64,000 nucleotides of DNA from Polydactylus sextarius. Lineage: Eukaryota; Chordata; Actinopteri; Polynemidae. The stretch's first letter is position 1. Each line of letters starts with the position of its first letter. Positions 47,701 through 53,683 of this stretch are shown piece by piece. The notes below the pieces were generated by a model. It did not search any database. It saw only the letters and a list, made by a program, of their open reading frames with translations, and was not told where the DNA came from. The stretch lies in assembly GCA_016801845.1 (NCBI GenBank), contig CM028927.1, positions 13,236,001 through 13,300,000 on the forward strand, in the 5' to 3' direction. Both the position numbers and the translations under genes were made by a program.

Positions 47701-50106
47701 GGTGCACTTTGCCACACCGCACTGGATGAACCTGGGTTACCAGGCTGCAAAGGTCAGTGGATAAATCAAAATAGATTAATAGATCAATAAATATCCATGT
47801 TTTGGAAAACAACAGCTTTATTTCCCTCCTGCTCTGTAATTCCTCCTAACACTGGCCTCCTGTGGACATTGGCAGTAACTAACACTAACAGCTGATTAAA
47901 AACTGAAAGGGATTAATAAACTTAAAACCTAGAGCTTGATTCTTTAATCAGCCAGAGTGTTGAACTGTGAGGAGTAATTGGAGCTGTAAGTCACCTCCAG
48001 GTGTATTTAGATTTCTTTCTTTCTTTCTTTCTTTTTTTGTATCAAGCCGTTCGACTGTTGGATCTCATTATATTATATTAGATTATAATAGAAGAGAAGA
48101 AAATGTCCTTCACTGTCATTACCGACCTGCTAGTGATGGAAAAACGTACACCTTCAGCAAATCATGACGTTCAGAGTCACGGCAAAAATTGCTCTCGGGG
48201 GTAATGTGATATTCATATAGTGAACTGTGTTATGGTGCAACGCCTGAAACAAATTCTGTCAAATGATGAACATGTTTTACACCAGAATGAGAAACAGGAT
48301 CGAGAAACATCGATCAGAGTGTGAAGAGTCTGTGGTTACGCTACAAATACACTGATTGAGGGCTGCCGTGACCGCGTCTGTCTGTAATTTAAAGAGTATC
48401 CGAATTTGTAATCATCTTCCAATTTTTGCGCACAGGACCTGAAATGTCGTCGTATAGCCAAACCCTTCTCCATGGAGAAGCTACTGTACCAGATTGCCAC
48501 AGCTGAGTCCAAGAGGGACAACAGCCTTCTCCTCACCACCATCTCCGCCCTACTCAAAGACCTCAGGTAGGACGCGGAAACGATGCACACAAACACTCCC
48601 TTTTTTTACTTTTTAAAAATACAAACATTGTCATTTCAGAAAGTATATCAATGTTTTCTATTCCTTTGTGTGTTATTTTATCCAATGAAAAAGCAAATGT
48701 TTTATTAGATGAAGGCCCCCTCTGTGTGTGTTTTTTTTTCTTTTCCCTTAGAGCGATAAAACTATCCAACTTAATGTAGCGTGACACATTTAGTGCAAAG
48801 ATTTTACACGATGGGACCAAAGATTTTCTAGTTTAATCAGCTTTTTTGTTGGGGTTCAACAGGAACATAGAGATGCACCAACGGCAGGAACTTTACAAGG
48901 CAGGTTTGCTCTCCTCTGCTCGCTACGGCACGCACGACGGCAGCCTGGGGCCCGGCGAGGGACGCAAGAAGCCCCGCGGGAAGTGGCTAGCACTGGAGTC
49001 TTCAGAGAGACGCTGCCAGATCTGTCAGCATCTCTGCTATCTGTCCATGGTGAGAAACATGACGACTCATTTGCCTAAAATACTCAGTCAACAGTCTTTT
49101 AGTCATCTGGGGAGTTCCTATAATAAAGTTTGAAGATGTATCTATTTGTGAAATTTTTTCCCCCAGTTTTGTGTGTTGTATTTTTCATTAAACCCTTCAA
49201 TAACACACAGCTTTCTCTCTATATCGTGTCCTTACTAACTATTCCCTTCTGTATATAATTGCATTCCTTTGTATTTAACCATTTTCTTGTATTTGAAAAG
49301 TATCTAATCCAAAGTGTGTAAACAGAATGATGAGATTTGATGGAATCCTGCAACAATGGTATCAAATTAAATGTCTGAATATTATATTATATGAAAACTA
49401 AGTTAGTAGCTCACCAGTGGCGTAATACAGTAGGAGTGGAAGACGTATAAATGACTTATCGGATTTCCCGCTGTGGTATCTAGGTAATAAGAGAATTCTC
49501 TGATGATTGTTTGGTTTCTACAACAAATGACTGTCTGTGTGTGTGTGTGTGTGTGCAGGTGGTTCAGGAGACTGACAATGTGGTCTTCTGTCTGGAGTGT
49601 GCCCTGCGCTACGTGGAGAAGCACAAGTCCTGCAGAGGCCTTAAGATGATGTACCGATATGACGAGGTGAGTTACTTCCTGCTGTGATTCACTTCTCCTT
49701 GTATCCAGAAGGGGGAGACATCCGCTTGGTTTAACACCGTTTCAGCAGCAGCGATGGTGTTAATGCTACTGTCTTGTCAATGTAAGAAAATGTGATTTAA
49801 TTAAAAAAAAAAAAAAACAACTGAATGATGTTTTATGTCTCCATCTTTTCTGCTCAGGAGCAAATCAACAGTTTGGTGAGCCAGGTGTGTGGCCGGGCCA
49901 TGTTGAAGAACGGCGGCAGTGGCGTCGGCGGTGGTGTTGTTGTCAGTGGAGGAGGAGGAGGAGGAGGAGGGGGAGAACCCTGCCTCAGTTTAAGCCCCGC
50001 CAAACCCTCACCGGCCAAGCGGGGCCCCCGGAAGCGCGCCACCGTGGAGGTGTCCCTGGCGCGTCTGTCCTCTAGCCACATGCCTAAGGCTGCGGCCGTG
50101 TCCTGA
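261..50106 (+). CDS. jarid2: Jarid2 (Jumonji/ARID domain protein 2), spliced coding region, exons 2-18
   Basis: This nuclear chromatin protein is a PRC2 accessory subunit: in vertebrates it recruits and stimulates EZH2-EED-SUZ12 for H3K27 methylation. Seventeen exons join in frame with GT-AG introns to give 1427 residues plus stop. Human JARID2 is 1246 residues, so this copy is longer, mostly through low-complexity sequence in exon 7. Order: ubiquitin-interacting segment (about 1-30), PRC2-methylated lysine equivalent (K93, human K116), SUZ12-binding segment (about 146-160), acidic and proline-rich stretches, basic nucleic-acid-binding-type region (about 344-371), JmjN (702-743), ARID (about 755-858), inactive JmjC (about 1030-1200) and C5HC2 finger (1298-1334). 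The first coding exon is outside the window, upstream of 261. Exon numbers assume the human 18-exon layout. Identity is by recognition of long, nearly identical stretches. Whether this is the jarid2a or jarid2b copy is unknown. Confidence 0.97.
2273..2570. repeat. Two diverged tandem copies of a ~148-bp unit
   Basis: CCCTGCTGTTTTAGAG at 2285 recurs at 2433, followed in both copies by GTGGGTTA. GTGAAACT(G/A)TCAGCCATTT begins at 2371 and again at 2526. The copies differ by substitutions and small indels. The minus-strand ORF across them is a shadow of the repeat. Confidence 0.8.
3255..4005. repeat. Pyrimidine-rich low-complexity tract
   Basis: About 750 bp in which the + strand is overwhelmingly C and T (CCCTCTC, TTCCTCC and related words), with rare purine breaks. 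It explains the 201- and 128-residue Ser/Pro/Leu ORFs here, which have no family resemblance and are rejected as genes. Confidence 0.8.
8178..8304 (+). CDS. jarid2: jarid2 exon 3
   Basis: Residues 43-84, reading GSLANGQLNGTGS through SSEYCEDSPAKK. Acceptor CTTTCAG ends at 8177 and donor GTGAGG starts at 8305. It enters in phase 1 and leaves in phase 2. The first and last residues align with the vertebrate protein. The middle is poorly conserved and polar, as in the human exon. Confidence 0.93.
10842..10893. repeat. (CA)n microsatellite
   Basis: Uninterrupted AC dinucleotide repeat of about 26 units. Confidence 0.97.
11874..11940. repeat. (CA)n microsatellite
   Basis: Perfect AC repeat of about 33 units, followed by an imperfect CA/CGCA tail to about 11961. 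The poly-Thr/His ORFs over it are artefacts. Confidence 0.97.
12335..12372. repeat. (TCC)n trinucleotide repeat
   Basis: About twelve TCC units on the + strand. It lies in an intron and is not coding. Confidence 0.95.
12824..12975 (+). mobile_element. Fragment of a dispersed teleost repeat
   Basis: The element opens with tandem AGTCA units (12824-12844). Downstream words include TTTGCCTCAAGGGGGCTG, ACAATTTGTACAGCA, ACACCCTCTGTCCTT-like sequence and GAAAAACCTCCCAGATG. I recognise this word order from a repeat found in very many copies in fish genomes. The class (SINE or LINE tail) is not certain. It is degenerate and has no ORF. Confidence 0.6.
15285..15311. repeat. (CA)n microsatellite
   Basis: AC dinucleotide repeat of about 13 units in intron 3. 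Confidence 0.95.
17073..17102. repeat. (CA)n microsatellite
   Basis: AC dinucleotide repeat of about 15 units in intron 3. Confidence 0.95.
18180..18241. repeat. (TA)n microsatellite
   Basis: Perfect AT repeat of about 31 units. It is self-complementary and can extrude as a cruciform. The Ile-Tyr ORF over it is an artefact. Confidence 0.97.
20753..20782. repeat. (TG)n microsatellite
   Basis: GT dinucleotide repeat of about 15 units near the end of intron 3. Confidence 0.95.
21697..21920 (+). CDS. jarid2: jarid2 exon 4: K116-equivalent and SUZ12-binding segment
   Basis: Residues 85-159. It begins RPRLQAQRKFAQSQPNSP, identical to human. The AAG codon at 21719-21721 (residue 93) is human K116, which PRC2 methylates so that it binds EED and stimulates EZH2. 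The exon ends RKPKTEDFLTFLCLRG, the segment reported to contact SUZ12. Between them lies a serine-rich stretch (SSLSSLSSSS) longer than in human. The acceptor TCTCTCAG ends at 21696 and the donor GTAAGA begins at 21921. Confidence 0.98.
25147..25193. repeat. GCN/GGN trinucleotide repeat
   Basis: GCT/GCC units followed by GGT units. The translation gives a poly-Ala/poly-Gly ORF. Its intronic position and lack of splice-compatible flanks argue against coding. Confidence 0.85.
25864..25902. repeat. (CA)n microsatellite
   Basis: AC dinucleotide repeat of about 19 units in intron 4. Confidence 0.95.
29850..29937. repeat. Compound (CT)n(AC)n microsatellite
   Basis: CT units (29850-29866) run directly into about 35 AC units (29867-29937). 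Confidence 0.96.
31857..32075 (+). CDS. jarid2: jarid2 exon 5: acidic segment
   Basis: Residues 160-232. It begins GSSALPSNMAYFGSSQEEED, matching human [20 protein letters not shown]. A run of Glu/Asp follows (about 175-189, encoded by GAG repeats), then a serine-rich stretch ending CHSTPRKGK, which is conserved. Acceptor ACTCAG ends at 31856 and donor GTAAGG begins at 32076; phase 1 at both ends. Confidence 0.97.
32076..35429 (+). other. jarid2 intron 5 (3.35 kb), no gene seen
   Basis: No coding sequence is supported. It contains purine-rich GA/GGA sequence near 32220-32420, short CA runs, a near-palindromic TA stretch around 35024-35046, and (TA)n at 35212-35242. Confidence 0.7.
35212..35242. 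repeat. (TA)n microsatellite
   Basis: Perfect TA repeat of about 15 units, 190 bp upstream of exon 6. Confidence 0.95.
35430..35674 (+). CDS. jarid2: jarid2 exon 6: poly-proline segment
   Basis: Residues 233-314, starting VFNSHGK (human VFNGSSR) and ending AAEELRKQ (human AQDLRKQ). The middle carries a proline run (about 260-271) followed by charged RERSERAEAREHLREQQ. The proline run is not in the human protein as I know it. Acceptor CCCTCTAG ends at 35429 and donor GTACGA begins at 35675, leaving in phase 0. Confidence 0.95.
36544..36588. repeat. (TTG)n trinucleotide repeat
   Basis: About 14 TTG units with one TCATCG interruption. The poly-Asn ORF on the - strand is an artefact. Confidence 0.94.
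38297..38320. repeat. (TCG)n trinucleotide repeat
   Basis: Eight TCG/CGT units with a CpG in every unit, in intron 6. Confidence 0.94.
38675..38710. repeat. (TG)n microsatellite
   Basis: TG dinucleotide repeat of 18 units in intron 6, running into a T-rich stretch. Confidence 0.95.
41024..42461 (+). CDS. jarid2: jarid2 exon 7: low-complexity middle, JmjN and start of ARID
   Basis: Residues 315-793, the largest exon at 1438 nt. It opens VSKVNGLTR (human VSKVNGVTR). Residues 344-371 carry the conserved basic KTVKKYTATVSKG...YTKAK region. Next come Asn/Ser/Ala-rich sequence, the conserved NAKTRKQVL and EGLRNSKRRLE motifs, a Pro/Thr-rich stretch, RPKRASAGK, and a charged EWEREKEMMRQKEREQEKEW block. 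JmjN follows at 702-743 (VPVFRPAPREFHDPL to PPPDWRPE), then the start of the ARID (RRWGPNVQRLACIRKHLKSQ). The longest ORF begins upstream at 40928, but the CACAG acceptor ending at 41023 and homology set the exon start. Donor GTAAGT begins at 42462. Confidence 0.98.
42462..43294 (+). other. jarid2 intron 7 (0.83 kb), no gene seen
   Basis: Unremarkable AT-rich sequence that splits the ARID between exons 7 and 8. No repeat or gene is recognised. Confidence 0.75.
43295..43836 (+). CDS. jarid2: jarid2 exon 8: rest of ARID and linker
   Basis: Residues 794-974. It begins GGCEVDLSRFFQLINDMGG and continues through KKWTKLADLLRIPKSAQDRL and QYILSYDSL, completing the ARID DNA-binding domain. The linker contains GPLEGLMDS, PRYEPKNGL and GRRRLFAQEK, all close to human, then an acidic patch and GVLSDQHKCIYK. 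Acceptor TTGCAG ends at 43294 and donor GTGAGG begins at 43837, leaving in phase 0. Confidence 0.98.
43837..46435 (+). other. jarid2 intron 8 (2.6 kb), no gene seen
   Basis: No coding sequence is supported. A pyrimidine-rich stretch occurs at about 44940-45220. The ORFs there are low-complexity Pro/Ser/Leu and are rejected. Confidence 0.75.
46436..46528 (+). CDS. jarid2: jarid2 exon 9
   Basis: Residues 975-1005, GKSVSLTNFFRIARNTMTMC to EPGAAEVE, close to human [20 protein letters not shown]. The donor is GTTAGC, weaker than consensus, but frame and homology fix the junction after GAG at 46528. Phase 0 at both ends. Confidence 0.95.
46706..46824 (+). CDS. jarid2: jarid2 exon 10
   Basis: Residues 1006-1044, QEYWRTVEQRDSHVAVHCGK to GKSEPFSK. 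It leads into the JmjC fold and contains the near-invariant HVAVHCGKVDT and HGSGFP motifs. Acceptor TTTGCAG ends at 46705 and donor GTAAGT begins at 46825. Confidence 0.97.
46929..46999 (+). CDS. jarid2: jarid2 exon 11: start of JmjC
   Basis: Residues 1045-1068, HGWNLTVLPNNSGSILRHLG then AVPG, near-identical to human. The flanking introns are only 104 bp (upstream) and 96 bp (downstream). Confidence 0.97.
47096..47210 (+). CDS. jarid2: jarid2 exon 12: JmjC core, altered iron site
   Basis: Residues 1069-1106, [20 protein letters not shown] then QNRLPYIDYLHTGADCIW. In active JARID1/KDM5 enzymes this position reads CWHIED, with His and Glu binding Fe(II). Here the pair is Ser1087 and Asp1089, as in other JARID2 proteins, consistent with loss of demethylase activity. 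Acceptor CTCAG ends at 47095 and donor GTAAGT begins at 47211, splitting the TGG codon. Confidence 0.98.
47350..47455 (+). CDS. jarid2: jarid2 exon 13: JmjC
   Basis: Residues 1107-1142, YSIPAEEKAKLDKVVHTLLQ then ANGTPGLEMLEKNIM. It matches human [20 protein letters not shown]. Acceptor GTGTCAG ends at 47349 and donor GTCAGT begins at 47456. Confidence 0.97.
47570..47752 (+). CDS. jarid2: jarid2 exon 14: end of JmjC
   Basis: Residues 1143-1203, ISPEVLCREGIKVYRTVQRS through QFVVCFPGAFVSKVCCGYSV to WMNLGYQAAK. The third iron-binding His of active enzymes (AYHSGFN in KDM5) is replaced by Val1174 (AFVSKVC), so all three ligand positions differ from an active demethylase. Confidence 0.98.
47753..48435 (+). 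other. jarid2 intron 14 (0.68 kb), no gene seen
   Basis: Contains a short (TTTC)n run near 48014-48034 and otherwise unremarkable sequence. Confidence 0.75.
48436..48566 (+). CDS. jarid2: jarid2 exon 15
   Basis: Residues 1204-1246, DLKCRRIAKPFSMEKLLYQI then ATAESKRDNSLLLTTISALL KDL. RIAKPFSMEKLLYQIA is nearly identical to human. Donor GTAGGA begins at 48567 and splits an Arg codon. Confidence 0.96.
48567..48862 (+). other. jarid2 intron 15 (296 bp), no gene seen
   Basis: AT-rich with a T-run at about 48731-48741 and a pyrimidine tract ahead of the CAACAG acceptor. Confidence 0.75.
48863..49049 (+). CDS. jarid2: jarid2 exon 16: first half of C5HC2 finger
   Basis: Residues 1247-1309, NIEMHQRQELYKAGLLSSAR then YGTHDGSLGPGEGRKKPRGK and ESSERRCQICQHLCYLSM. 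Cys1298, Cys1301 and Cys1305 begin the C5HC2 zinc finger. Donor GTGAGA begins at 49050. Confidence 0.97.
49050..49558 (+). other. jarid2 intron 16 (0.51 kb), no gene seen
   Basis: AT-rich. A short (TG)n run sits directly upstream of the acceptor (GTGTGCAG), in place of a classical polypyrimidine tract. Confidence 0.75.
49559..49666 (+). CDS. jarid2: jarid2 exon 17: second half of C5HC2 finger
   Basis: Residues 1310-1345, VVQETDNVVFCLECALRYVE then KHKSCRGLKMMYRYDE. Cys1320, Cys1323, His1331 and Cys1334 complete the zinc-binding set. It is nearly identical to the human exon. Phase 0 at both ends. Confidence 0.98.
49858..50106 (+). CDS. jarid2: jarid2 exon 18: C-terminus and stop
   Basis: Residues 1346-1427, starting EQINSLVSQVCGRAMLKNGG (human [20 protein letters not shown]). 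A glycine-rich insertion (GGGVVVSGGGGGGGGG) separates this from a conserved basic tail, KRGPRKRATVEVSLARLSSS. The TGA stop is at 50104-50106. The glycine run is encoded by GGA repeats and is absent from the human protein. Confidence 0.97.
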   Translation, partial: EQINSLVSQVCGRAMLKNGGSGVGGGVVVSGGGGGGGGGEPCLSLSPAKPSPAKRGPRKRATVEVSLARLSSSHMPKAAAVS

Positions 50107-50616
50107 GGGGGGTGGGGGTGGGCGCTTCGACATCACCCCCCTCTCCTCCGCGTTTGTGTGTGTGTGCGTGCTGTGCCCACGTCCCGCCCCACCCCTCCTC
50201 GCCTCGCCCCTCCCTCGACACAAAAACTCCCTTCTTTTTATGTTTATTTGCATTAAGCAGGATCACTATCAATCCCTCTTCCACCACCCAAATATTTAAA
50301 AATCGATTGATTTTGCTCTTTGAAAACCCAACCCCCCCACTCACCCTCGTCTCCACACCTGACCTCAGTCCCCCTCCCTCCCCACTTCCAAAAAAAAAAG
50401 AAATATTCACCTCCCCCCTTAGTATGACAGGCTTGTTTAAAAAGATAAAAAAAAAAAAGAATAGAAAAGGAAAGGAAAAAAAAGGAAACAAGTTGTCTTT
50501 TTTGCACTAGTGTGAAAGAAGATTTGTTTTTATTCTGGCTGATTTTATAGTCCCCCCCGCCCCCCCCCCCCACCCCTGCCCCGCCCCCTCCTGAAGTCGT
50601 CCTCCACAGCATTACA

Positions 50617-50624
50617 AGCATTAA
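50617..50624 (+). promoter_or_regulatory. miR-155 8-mer seed match in the jarid2 3' UTR
   Basis: AGCATTAA is the perfect 8-mer complement to the miR-155 seed. JARID2 is an established miR-155 target in mammals. A second, weaker site (GCATTAA, 7-mer-A1) lies at 50250-50256. Confidence 0.7.
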
Positions 50625-51742
50625 GTGTAATGTTCACAAGAAGACTTGATGGGCCGTGTTGTACCCTTTACCCCCACCTTCCACCTTTTCCTTCACCGAA
50701 ACAGGTGACATTTGTTACCTTTTTCTTGCATCACCCCCAAAACTGAACTTTGCTGAAACCCCTCCGATCCCTTCTCATCATCACGCGTCACTCAACTGTG
50801 AACATGACGGGACGAACAAAAAAAAAAAGGCGGCCTTTTTTTTTTTTCTTCCTCCTCCTCCCTGAAATGAAAACAATATCAAGTAGTTACCCAAAGTTTC
50901 TCTCTGTCCTTGGTTTGAGGAAGAAGAGTCCTTTTTTTTTTTTTAAAGAAAAAAGAAGAAACGATTAACTTTAGATGTTCTTGATGCAGCTCCTGCATTA
51001 TTATTATTATTTTTTTAATATTCTTTTTTTTTTTTTTTTTTAAGGGGGGGGTTGGTGACGCGAGGTAGAAACTTGAAAGACAGACGATGTTGGTTTTATT
51101 GTTGGTTGGCTTATGTTTTTTCCAGTTCTATTTTGAATTTTAGCTCCTTTTTTTGTTGTTGTTGTTTTTGTTTTTTGCAAGAAATCTTCTGTGTACTTTT
51201 TTTTTTTTGTCATTGTGGATGTTTCTGTTCGTTGGTGGATGTGAGGGGGGGGGGCAGAGCTACAGCTGCTTGACCTTTTATGGAGAGAAAAAAAAAAAAA
51301 AAAGGTCACCGCTCACCTCACTTCCTGGTAGTATGGAGGGATCCCTCCTTCGCTAGCAAGTGAAAAATCGTGCCTGATACGAGCGAGGAGATCCATTTTT
51401 ATTGGTGCTGTTGGTTATAATTACTGTATAACAACACAAAAATTGAAAAAAAAAAAAAAAATCTGGGGGTTAGCGCCTGCTGTCAGCTAACAGCTAGCTC
51501 ACGCACCCTCAACCCCACAGGGCGGAAAAGCTTTCAGGCTTTTCTGGTTCTAGATGTGCAATCGTGTGAACATTCCATTCTTCCAGTCCTCTTGTTTCAT
51601 CTGTACCAGTAAACATTAATTATTATATTATATTATTATTATTATTATTATGTTTTTTTTTTTTTTTTACTTTTGTTGATCTGATGTGTTATCTCAAGTA
51701 GAGCCACTAGTCAAAGAGTGTAAAATGTGAAATATCGAATCC

Positions 51743-51786
<44 letters not shown>

Positions 51787-51932
51787 GGGCTTTTACATTT
51801 GTTCCCTCCCCACCCTTGATATATTATGAGTGATTTTTTTTTTTTTTTTTAGAGAGAGAAGAGGAAAAAAACAAACAAAAAAAAAAAAAAAAAAAAAAAA
51901 AAGTCCAACGCAAACAAAACATCAACTTTTTT

Positions 51933-51940
51933 TGTACATA
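51933..51940 (+). promoter_or_regulatory. Pumilio response element candidate
   Basis: TGTACATA fits the Pumilio consensus TGTANATA. It lies in an AT-rich, non-homopolymer island of the 3' UTR. Function is inferred from the motif only. Confidence 0.45.
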
Positions 51941-52005
51941 ATCCTGTAAATTTCTTTAAATACTTGAGCCTTTTTTCTGGGGTTAAGGAAGAAAAGAAAA
52001 GAAGG

Positions 52006-52011
52006 AATAAA
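52006..52011 (+). terminator. Possible internal poly(A) signal of jarid2
   Basis: AATAAA in a purine-rich stretch with no clear GT-rich element downstream. It could give a shorter 3' UTR (about 1.9 kb) that lacks the miR-148/152 site. Confidence 0.35.
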
Positions 52012-52014
52012 GAG

Positions 52015-52046
<32 letters not shown>

Positions 52047-52286
52047 AAAGAGACAAAGTTCCAGAGGAGAGTGCTTGATGAAGAAAAAGCCTTACATTTC
52101 CCTTTCTTCATCTGTGTGAGTTTGATGCTTACAGGGTTGCTCTGGTAAACGTGTATAAAAATTTTAAGTGCTGCTTATATCATTAAGAAAGAGGATATTG
52201 AGTAGCCAACGACTGCCCCCCCAACCTAGTTTTGTTTGTTTAGCTTTACTTTTTTAAAGAAAAGGGAAAAAAAAAAGATATGTTCA

Positions 52287-52325
<39 letters not shown>

Positions 52326-52396
52326 ATTGAAAAAAAAAATGGGTTTTTACATTTTCATTACTGAAAATTCAACAAAAATGTAGTAGCTACTCATGT

Positions 52397-52404
52397 TGCA
52401 CTGA
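52397..52404 (+). promoter_or_regulatory. miR-148/152 8-mer seed match in the jarid2 3' UTR
   Basis: TGCACTGA is the perfect 8-mer site for the miR-148/152 family, in a low-repeat island about 480 bp before the poly(A) signal. Confidence 0.5.
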
Positions 52405-52883
52405 GCTTGCCAGTGGTGACTGTCAAGGAAAAATCCTATAATCCAGTTTGTTGGTTGTCGTCCCTCACAGAAGACTGAACTGTTTTAGGACTATTTAATG
52501 AAATACCAAGTCGGGTGTTTTCAACATATTAAAAAAAACAAAAAAAAAAAAAACAAACAAAAAAAAAACTAAACTAAAAAAAAAAACAAACAAACAAACA
52601 AAAATAAGTGGTTGTCAAGTTTTTATGGCCTTACAATATATTTTATTCTGATGGGATTCATTTCTTTTCTTTTCTTTTCTTTTATTTTTTTTCTTTTTTG
52701 TTTTTCAGTTCTTTTATTGTTTGTTTCTTCCATTTTCTACAGTATAAAATACTTGCTCACAGTGGGTTCTCTGGTGACTTAATTTATTAGTGCCGCATCT
52801 CGGCCTTTCCCTCCACTCAGAAAGAGAGTCTCATGTTGGTTATATTGACAGTTTTTTACTTTTGCAGTTTGTACTTAAGGTTT

Positions 52884-52889
52884 AATAAA
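52884..52889 (+). terminator. jarid2: jarid2 distal poly(A) signal
   Basis: AATAAA, followed about 35-55 bp later by GT/T-rich sequence (CGTGTGTCTCTTTGTG and a T-run), the usual layout of a cleavage site. Cleavage is expected near 52900-52910. Confidence 0.75.
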
Positions 52890-53189
52890 AACTTACCGAC
52901 AATTCACTGTCATTTCTTTCCAACCTGCTCGTGTGTCTCTTTGTGCACAGTCTTTTTTTCTTTCTTTCTTTTTTTTTTTTTTTTGCCTTCAAGAATAAAT
53001 AGTTTTAACCATTTCATCATTTTACATTTCATGTTCTCACATATGCAACCATGATATCATTAAAATATCGATAAATTACAAAATAATTTTTTCACTTTTC
53101 TCCTGTGGTGTCTGACCTGTAGATAAAGTGATGTATTAATTGTCTGCTATTTCAATTTTAAAAGCAAAAAATGACAAAATCAAATCACT

Positions 53190-53326
53190 TCTCGTATCAA
53201 AATGTTTGCAGGTTTTCTCGATGTTAAATGTTTGGAGATGGAAGGTTGCCGATATTTGCATTGCTGGATAGATACCACTGGGCAAGAAGTGAGAAAATGT
53301 TTGTTTTGGGTGAACTGACCCTTTAA
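53190..53326 (-). mobile_element. Partial dispersed DNA-transposon-type element
   Basis: The - strand from 53326 reads TTAAAGGGTCAGTTCACCC, the end sequence typical of very abundant non-autonomous DNA elements in fish genomes. The sequence behind it is complex. I could not find the opposite end, so the inner boundary (53190) is approximate. Confidence 0.55.
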
Positions 53327-53683
53327 AAGTCAAGATAGTGATGTCAGAAATGATTGTCTGCAGGTAATACACTGCGTCGAGACATGATGATGTTTGACAG
53401 GAAGCAGCAGCAGCATATTAAAGACGCTCCTTTAATTTAACACGACTCATCTCTCACCACACAAATATACATGTTAACTATCGGAGGATCCTGTAGTTTT
53501 TCATAATCTTAATTAAATAAAACCAGACAGCGGCTATTTACATCCCACAATAAACAAACACATCCACTCTCAGCCTTCAAACGCCATTTACTCTCAGTAG
53601 AATACTAGTATTGCTTGTCCTTATACTAAAATACTACTATAATGCTAAAATTTTCCAAATTTTGTGTTGTACTCCAAAAATTT

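Larger units (their letters stand above)
50107..52905 (+). other. jarid2: jarid2 3' untranslated region
   Basis: About 2.8 kb from the TGA stop to just past the AATAAA at 52884. C-rich at first, then dominated by long T and A runs: T40 at 51746-51785, T17 at 51834-51850, A26 at 51877-51902 and A36 at 52289-52324. Islands of ordinary sequence between them carry perfect microRNA seed matches (miR-155 at 50617, miR-29 at 51403, miR-148/152 at 52397) and a Pumilio-type TGTACATA at 51933. ORFs here are low complexity and rejected. The end point is inferred from the poly(A) signal. Confidence 0.85.

Noticed and set aside
49854..50621. Minus-strand ORFs of 75-135 residues across exon 18 and the 3' UTR
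   Set aside because: Low-complexity Pro/Gly/Phe frames produced by the GGA repeat and C- or A-rich UTR.
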